The position numbers and the translations under genes are program-made. A model generated the notes under the pieces. It saw nothing but the letters and a program-made list of their open reading frames with translations. It had not been told where the DNA came from and did no database searches. From contig NZ_CP097218.1 in the NCBI RefSeq assembly GCF_023373525.1, positions 3,658,001-3,722,000 of the forward strand: 64,000 nucleotides of DNA, given 5' to 3'. This DNA comes from Brachybacterium kimchii (GTDB taxonomy: Bacteria; Actinomycetota; Actinomycetes; Actinomycetales; Dermabacteraceae). The first letter of the stretch is position 1. Every line of letters begins with the position of its first letter. Positions 59,017 to 64,000 of this stretch are shown one piece after another.

Positions 59017-60807
59017 TCACGCGGCCGAGCGCCGCGCCCTGCGGTCGGCCTGCAGGTCCGGGTCCGCCACCGGGGCGGCGGCGATCAGGCGCCGGGTGTA
59101 CTCCTGGGTCGGATCGTGGAGCACCCGGGCGCTGTCGTCCGTCTCCACGAGGGCCCCGGAGCGCATGACCGCCACGCGTCCGCACAGCTGGTCGACGACC
59201 GCGAGGTCGTGCGTGATGAACAGGCACCCGAAGCCCAGGGACTCCTGCAGCTCGCGGAAGACGTCGAGGACCTGCGCCTGCACGGAGACGTCGAGGGCGC
59301 TCGTGGGTTCGTCCGCGATGAGCAGGGCGGGATCGAGGGCGAGTGCTCGGGCGATCGCGACCCTCTGGCACTGGCCGCCGGAGAGCTGGTGCGGCCGGCG
59401 GTGGCGCCAGGAGTCGTCGAGGCCGACGCCCGCGAGCAGTCGCGAGGTGCGCTCCTCGAGCTGCTCCCCGGAGAGCCCGAGGATCTTCACGAGGGGCTCG
59501 GTGACGGTCCGCTCCACGGTGTACCGGGGGTTCAGGGAGGAGCGCGGGCTCTGGAACACGACGCCCACGCGCCGGCGCATCGCGCGGCGTTCGACGCGGC
59601 CCGCGGTGACCACATCGCGGCCCTCGACGAGGATCGAGCCCTGGGCGACCGGCACGAGCCCGACGATCGCGCGGCCGATGGTGGTCTTCCCGCTCCCGGA
59701 CTCGCCGACCAGGCCCAGGATCTCGCCGGGCGCGACATCCAGGCCGACCCCGTCGACCGCCCGCGACCGGCGAGCGCCGCGCCCGTAGTCGACGCAGAGG
59801 TCGCGGATCGAGAGCGCTGCGTCAGGATCGCCCGCCGACCCCGCGCGGCCCGCGCCCTCGTGTGAGTCCCCGGTCGCGCCCTGGGACGGGCCCTCGGTCG
59901 TCCCCGGGTCCTCGCCCCCGGGCTCGCGATGCGGAGCCGGCTCCCGCCCGGGCCGTTCGTCGATCTCGAGGCGCGGCACGGCCTCCAGCAGCGTGCGCGT
60001 GTACTCCTCGCGCGGGGATCCCAGCACCTGGCGCACGGGCCCCTGCTCGACGACCTTCCCGTCCTTGAGCACGACCACCGCGTCGGCGAGGTCGGCCACG
60101 ACGCCCATGTCGTGGGTGATGAGCAGCACCGCCGTGCCCGTGGACTCCCGCAGGCGGCGCAGCACGTCGAGGACCTCCGCCTGCACGGTGACGTCCAGGG
60201 CGGTGGTCGGCTCGTCGGCGATCAGCAGGTCCGGACGGGAGGCGAGCGCCATCGCGATCATCACGCGCTGGCACTGCCCGCCGGAGAGCTGGTGCGGGTA
60301 CCTGCGCAGCGCGCCCTCCGGGTCCGGGATGTCGACCTCGCGCAGGAGCTCGAGGCTGCGCTCGCGCACCTCGCGGCGGCTGGTCCCGGGGGCGGCGCGT
60401 CGCACCACCTCGGCCAGCTGGAAGCCGATGCTGAAGACCGGGTCGAGCGAGGCCGTGGGGTCCTGGAAGATCATCGAGACCCGTCGGCCCCGCAGCTCGG
60501 GCAGAGGACTGGGACCGTCGCCGAGCACCTCCACCAAGCGATCGTCGGCGCCGCGCACGCGGATCGAGCCGGTGATCCGGGCGTCCTCGGGAGCGATGCC
60601 GAGGATCGACATCGCGGTCATGGATTTGCCCGAGCCGGACTCGCCGACCACGGCCACGACCTCCGCCTGATGGACCTCGAAGGACGCCCCGTCGACCGCG
60701 AGGACCTCGTCCTCGTCGGTCTCGAAGCGCACCCGGAGATCCGCGATCTCCAGGACCGCCGCGGAGTCCTCGTCGCCGTGCTCCGACGCGTCCGGCCTCG
60801 TGCTCAT
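59017..60807 (-). CDS. Oligopeptide ABC transporter ATPase, DppD-DppF fusion
   Basis: A 596-residue protein with two complete ATPase domains. Domain 1: Walker A GESGSGKSM, signature LSGGQCQRVMIAMALA, Walker B LLIADEPTTALD. Domain 2: GESGSGKTT, LSGGQCQRVAIARALA, LLIADEPTSALD. A 50-residue Gly/Glu-rich linker joins them. Both signatures have Cys where Gln is usual. ATG 60807 lies 2 bp after the regulator stop. It energises the DppBC permeases encoded upstream in the same direction. Confidence 0.93.
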   Translation of the reverse strand: MSTRPDASEHGDEDSAAVLEIADLRVRFETDEDEVLAVDGASFEVHQAEVVAVVGESGSGKSMTAMSILGIAPEDARITGSIRVRGADDRLVEVLGDGPSPLPELRGRRVSMIFQDPTASLDPVFSIGFQLAEVVRRAAPGTSRREVRERSLELLREVDIPDPEGALRRYPHQLSGGQCQRVMIAMALASRPDLLIADEPTTALDVTVQAEVLDVLRRLRESTGTAVLLITHDMGVVADLADAVVVLKDGKVVEQGPVRQVLGSPREEYTRTLLEAVPRLEIDERPGREPAPHREPGGEDPGTTEGPSQGATGDSHEGAGRAGSAGDPDAALSIRDLCVDYGRGARRSRAVDGVGLDVAPGEILGLVGESGSGKTTIGRAIVGLVPVAQGSILVEGRDVVTAGRVERRAMRRRVGVVFQSPRSSLNPRYTVERTVTEPLVKILGLSGEQLEERTSRLLAGVGLDDSWRHRRPHQLSGGQCQRVAIARALALDPALLIADEPTSALDVSVQAQVLDVFRELQESLGFGCLFITHDLAVVDQLCGRVAVMRSGALVETDDSARVLHDPTQEYTRRLIAAAPVADPDLQADRRARRSAA

Positions 60808-60809
60808 GG

Positions 60810-61406
60810 TCAGTCCTCTTCCTCGTGGGTGGTCGGGGAGCGGTTCTTCCGGTTCCCGCTGCGGCGCTCGGCCTTGAACGCCTCCCACTCCGCGAGCATC
60901 GCCCGGTGATGCCCCTGGAGCCAGGTCATGTAGTCGCGCCCGTTCTCCAGGCGCTCGCGGACGGGGGCGTCCGCCGGGTCGTCGGGATCGGTGGTCGCGA
61001 GGCCGTGGGCGATCACGTCGCGCTGGCGGTCGAGGTAGCGGCGCTCGGTCGCGAGCCAGCTGCCCCAGACGTCCGTCTCGGTGCGGAAGTAGTGGCGGCG
61101 GTCCCCGGGGATCACGTGCCGCTTGACGAAGCCCGACTCCACCAGGCGCCGGGTGGCCATGGAGATCGCCCCCGAGCTCGCCTGCAGGCCCTGCGCGAGC
61201 TGCGCCGAGGAGGTGTGGTCGGCCTGGGTCATCATCAGATAGCCGAGCACGCGGCCGTCGGTGAGGGGGAGCCCTGCGGCGTGGTTCATCATCACGGCGA
61301 GGTCTTCGACGAAGCCCTGGCGATCGGCGTCGAGGTACACGTCGTGCTCGGCAGGCTCCTGCGCGTCCTCGGTGCTCCTGCGCGGATCGCTGCGGTCCTC
61401 GGGCAT
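60810..61406 (-). CDS. MarR/GbsR-like transcriptional regulator
   Basis: A 198-residue winged-helix protein of the GbsR/MarR type. HTH region SSAQLAQGLQASSGAISMATRRLVESGFV, followed by wing RHVIPGDRRHYFRTE. It is inside the peptide-importer operon, between the DppC permease (85 bp before) and the fused ATPase (2 bp after). Regulators of this group control osmolyte or drug transport genes. C-terminal tail basic and acidic (KAERRSGNRKNRSPTTHEEED). Confidence 0.82.
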   Translation of the reverse strand: MPEDRSDPRRSTEDAQEPAEHDVYLDADRQGFVEDLAVMMNHAAGLPLTDGRVLGYLMMTQADHTSSAQLAQGLQASSGAISMATRRLVESGFVKRHVIPGDRRHYFRTETDVWGSWLATERRYLDRQRDVIAHGLATTDPDDPADAPVRERLENGRDYMTWLQGHHRAMLAEWEAFKAERRSGNRKNRSPTTHEEED

Positions 61407-61491
61407 GCTCTCTCCTCCATCCGTCCGGGGTCGTCGGCCGTGCGGGGGAGTGCCGCGGGCCGTGCTCCGGATCTTCTCATTCCGCCCGCCC

Positions 61492-62370
61492 TCATCCGTG
61501 GGCCGGTTCGAGCAGGGTCCGCAGGGTCTCCCCGAGCGTGGTCACGGTCAGCACCGTGACCACCAGGAACAGGGAGGGGAAGACCAGCATGTGCGGGGCG
61601 GAGAGGAACTGCCCGGTCGCCGCGGAGAGCTGGAGCCCCCACGAGATCGCCGGGGCCTGGAGGCCGATGCCCAGGTAGGTGAGGGAGGACTCGGCGACGA
61701 TCACGCTGCCCACGGTGATGGTGGCGAGCACCAGCAGCGGCGAGAGCGAGGAGGGCAGCACGTACCGGGTGGCGATCCACCAGGGCGAGAGCCCCATCGT
61801 GCGTCCCGCGGAGACGAACTCGGAGCGCGCGACGGCGCGGACCGAGCCGCGCACGAGCCGCGCCATCGTCGGCCATCCGAACAGGGCGAGCACGAGGGAG
61901 ACCGTGAGCACCGAGCGCGTGCCCACGGTGTTCAGCACGACCACCGCGCCCAGCAGGAACGGGAAGCCGAGGAACACGTCGGTCAGGCGCGAGAGCACCG
62001 AATCGACCCAGCCCCCGCTCATGCCCGCGACGGTCCCGACCACGATCGCGACGATCCCCGCGAGCGCGGTGGTGAGGGCGGCGACGCCGATCGAGGTGCG
62101 TGTCCCGTAGATGACCTGGGCGTAGACGTCGCAGCCCTGGACGTCGAAGCCGAAGGGGTGGCCGGAGGTCGGCGAGGCGCCGCTGCGGGTGAGGTCGCAG
62201 AAGCGGGGGTCGCCGTGCCCGAAGAGCCCCGCGAACGGGGCCGGGGCGATCGCGATCAGCAGGATGAGCGCGAGCAGGACCGCGGGGACGATCACCCCGG
62301 GCCGGCGCAGGGCGGGGGAGAGCACCCGGTGGCGCACGGGGGCGTCGGCGGCGCGGACGAAGCTGGTCAT
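61492..62370 (-). CDS. Oligopeptide ABC transporter permease, DppC type
   Basis: A 292-residue permease with six membrane segments; the EAA loop reads FVSAGRTMGLSPWWIATRYVLP and the N-terminal region contains GHPFGFDVQGCDVYAQVIYGTRTSI, the DppC landmark (usually HPLGTDxLGRDxxSRxxxGxRxSL). The Asp-Cys at that point is unusual. Overlaps DppB by 4 bp. Confidence 0.9.
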   Translation of the reverse strand: MTSFVRAADAPVRHRVLSPALRRPGVIVPAVLLALILLIAIAPAPFAGLFGHGDPRFCDLTRSGASPTSGHPFGFDVQGCDVYAQVIYGTRTSIGVAALTTALAGIVAIVVGTVAGMSGGWVDSVLSRLTDVFLGFPFLLGAVVVLNTVGTRSVLTVSLVLALFGWPTMARLVRGSVRAVARSEFVSAGRTMGLSPWWIATRYVLPSSLSPLLVLATITVGSVIVAESSLTYLGIGLQAPAISWGLQLSAATGQFLSAPHMLVFPSLFLVVTVLTVTTLGETLRTLLEPAHG

Positions 62371-63314
62371 GACGTCGTCCCCCTGGTGCGGATCCGCGGG
62401 TCGAGCAGTGCGTGGAGGCCGTCCACGAGCAGGCTGGTGAGCAGGAAGACGAGGATCAGGGCGGTCGAGATGCCGACGATCGTGGCGCCCTCGTGGGAGC
62501 GGATCCCCTGGAACAGCAGGTTGCCGATGCCGGGCACGTTGAAGATCCCCTCCACGATGACGGTCCCGCCCATGAGCAGTCCGAGGTCCGTGGCCAGGTA
62601 CGTCACCGGCGGGATCAGCGAGTTGCGCAGCACGTGCACGCCGATGATCCGTCGGCGCGAGAGGCCGCTCGCCGTGGCCGCGCGGATGTGGTCGGTCGCG
62701 AGGGTCTCGATCACCGAGGCCCGGGTGAGGCGGGAGACGGAGGCGAGCCCGAACAGGGCGATGACCAGCGCGGGCAGCAGGAAGGAGACGGGCCAGCCCT
62801 GGGCGGTGCCGGCGACGGGGAACCAGTGCAGGCGCACCGCGAACACGAGCTGGAGCGAGACGCCGAGCACGAACACGGGGATCGCGGCGACCGTGATCGT
62901 CGAGATCAGCACCGCCCGGTCGACGGCCTTCCCGCGGCGCAGCGCGGCCGCGACGCCCAGGGCGATGCCCGCCACGACCTCGATCACCCAGGCGGTGAGC
63001 GCGAGGACGATCGTCACCGGCCAGCGCTGGGCCATCTGCTCGCCGACGGGCACGCCGTTGAAGTCGGTGCCGAAGTCGCCGTGGAGGAGGCCGCCCAGGT
63101 AGCGCAGGTAGCGCTGCCAGAGCGGCTCGTCCAGGTGGTAGCGGGCCTGCAGGGTGTGCACGGTCGCGTCGCTCAGCGGACGGTCACCGCCGAGCGCGCG
63201 GATCGGATCGCCGGGCAGCGCGAAGGTCATCACGTAGATGAGGAAGGTGACGCCCAGGAAGACGATCACCAGCGTCCCGATCCGGCGCGCTGCGACCAGC
63301 AGCGCGCCTCTCAT
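62367..63314 (-). CDS. Oligopeptide ABC transporter permease, DppB type
   Basis: A 315-residue permease. N-terminal VIVFLGVTFLIYVMTFALPGDPI is typical of DppB; EAA loop DHIRAATASGLSRRRIIGVHVLRNSL. ATG 63314 overlaps the carboxypeptidase-like gene stop as ATGA. Confidence 0.92.
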   Translation of the reverse strand: MRGALLVAARRIGTLVIVFLGVTFLIYVMTFALPGDPIRALGGDRPLSDATVHTLQARYHLDEPLWQRYLRYLGGLLHGDFGTDFNGVPVGEQMAQRWPVTIVLALTAWVIEVVAGIALGVAAALRRGKAVDRAVLISTITVAAIPVFVLGVSLQLVFAVRLHWFPVAGTAQGWPVSFLLPALVIALFGLASVSRLTRASVIETLATDHIRAATASGLSRRRIIGVHVLRNSLIPPVTYLATDLGLLMGGTVIVEGIFNVPGIGNLLFQGIRSHEGATIVGISTALILVFLLTSLLVDGLHALLDPRIRTRGTTS

Positions 63315-64000
63315 GACGCGCCGCCGTCGCCGGGGACGGGGAGATCGGCCGACGGCGCGTCCCGCGTCGGCCGCGTCGCGGCCACGTGCGCGGCGCCCGC
63401 GAGCACCGCCCCGAGCTGCACGCCGACGAGGGTGCGCATCGGGATGGGCGTCGCCTCGGTGGCGGCGTCGGCCAGCCACTCCTCGTACAGGGCGGCCATC
63501 CGCTCGCGCAGCGCGCGCAGGGGAGCGGGGGCGATGCCCGCCCGGGTCTCGGCCTCGATCGCCTGCAGCAGCATCCCGCCGTAGCGGAGGCGGAAGCAGC
63601 GCACCAGGTCCTCGCAGGCGAACTGCTCGGCGACGGTCGCCCGCCGCTCGGCCGGCTCGAGCGGCGCCCGGCGGCGGTCGGTCTCCGCGATCGCCCCGAG
63701 CATCGGGACGAACGCCCGGGAGGCCTCGAGGTACGGGGTCTCCAGGCTCAGGTGCCGTTCCGCCTCGTCGAGGATCTGCTGCAGGGCCTCACCGGAGGCG
63801 CCCATCGTCTCGGCGGTGCGCAGCACCAGGTCCCGGTAGGGCTCGGAGGTGGGCGTCTCGTCGCCGGCGTCGGGGTGGGTCCAGTAGGGGAGCTCCGCCA
63901 CCAGGCACAGCGCGTCGTGGCGCGCGCCCCAGGAGGCCGAGGAGGAGCCGCGGATCTGCGGCGCCGGATCGAGGCCGATCGACTCGAGGTACTCGTAGTA
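63311..64000 (-). CDS. Probable M14-type zinc carboxypeptidase, partial (C-terminal part)
   Basis: The frame is open to the right edge, so only the last 229 residues are seen; a GTG at 63901 is inside the gene and not its start. The first visible residues (YYEYLESIGLDPAPQ, then LCLVAELPYWTHPDAGDE) contain AELPYW, which resembles the catalytic-Glu segment of M14 metallopeptidases. The rest is helical without further motifs. It is translationally coupled to the DppB permease, so trimming of peptides is a plausible role. The family call is tentative. Confidence 0.5.
   Translation of the reverse strand, partial: YYEYLESIGLDPAPQIRGSSSASWGARHDALCLVAELPYWTHPDAGDETPTSEPYRDLVLRTAETMGASGEALQQILDEAERHLSLETPYLEASRAFVPMLGAIAETDRRRAPLEPAERRATVAEQFACEDLVRCFRLRYGGMLLQAIEAETRAGIAPAPLRALRERMAALYEEWLADAATEATPIPMRTLVGVQLGAVLAGAAHVAATRPTRDAPSADLPVPGDGGAS

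Noticed and set aside
63311..63901. A complete 196-residue gene starting at GTG 63901
   Set aside because: The frame stays open with protein-like sequence to base 64000, so the gene is cut by the window edge.
1..64000. CRISPR arrays, rRNA genes, complete insertion sequences, prophage
   Set aside because: No regularly spaced repeats, no rRNA motifs, no IS ends with target duplications and no phage structural genes were seen; the only transposase-like sequence is the inactive half of the LacI fusion.

Overview
The window looks like a chromosomal segment of a high-GC actinobacterium. Codons are strongly GC3-biased, Shine-Dalgarno sites are clear, several genes appear leaderless (a TAnnnT -10 box exactly 6 nt before ATG), four sugar importers lack their own ATPase, and HTH-ImmA, HxlR, ROK and LacI regulators are abundant. 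A Micrococcales/Brachybacterium-like organism would fit, but that is an inference from gene content only. About 56 genes are called; almost all serve carbohydrate or amino-acid-derivative uptake and catabolism.

Layout. (1) 1-6193, minus: an ascorbate-type PTS operon: EIIA, EIIB, EIIC, a TPR-like protein, a class II aldolase, a P-loop kinase and a PRD/EIIA regulator cut by the left edge. (2) 6381-8054, plus: an HTH-ImmA protein with a PIN-domain partner, followed by an FGGY kinase (8097-9665). (3) 9728-16531, minus: GH42 beta-galactosidase, a CUT1 sugar importer and a LacI regulator with paired operators; a 3' tRNA-Glu-like fragment lies at 11967-11990. (4) 16793-27279, minus: two sulfatase cassettes, each a binding protein, two permeases and a sulfatase. 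(5) 27464-31581, plus: a 724-residue regulator joining an IS630-transposase-like N-terminus to a complete LacI protein, then a GMC oxidoreductase with its own promoter and operator. (6) 31666-34443: small genes (membrane protein, TetR, HxlR, tautomerase, YitT family). (7) 34643-38893, plus: His-rich ArsR, FecCD-type importer and methyltransferase, probably for a metal or metallophore. (8) 38913-46334: minus operon of MFS transporter, D-aminoacylase-like amidohydrolase, RidA, KDG-kinase-like PfkB, KDPG aldolase and a fold-III PLP enzyme, divergent from a YheO/DauR-like regulator. Together these could form a route from an N-acylated amino sugar acid to pyruvate and glyceraldehyde 3-phosphate. 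(9) 46419-53035, plus: an SDR, then a GntR-controlled sugar-acid operon (dehydrogenase, enolase-superfamily dehydratase, aldehyde dehydrogenase, MFS transporter). (10) 53175-58971: ROK regulator divergent from a third sulfatase cassette. (11) 59017-64000, minus: oligopeptide importer with fused ATPases, a MarR/GbsR-like regulator and a probable zinc carboxypeptidase running off the right edge.

How it works together: three binding-protein/permease/sulfatase cassettes, a beta-galactosidase operon, several sugar kinases and dehydrogenases, and local regulators suggest a catabolic island for sulfated or otherwise modified glycans and their acidic derivatives. None of the four carbohydrate ABC importers carries an ATPase, so a shared MsiK-type ATPase elsewhere in the genome is expected.
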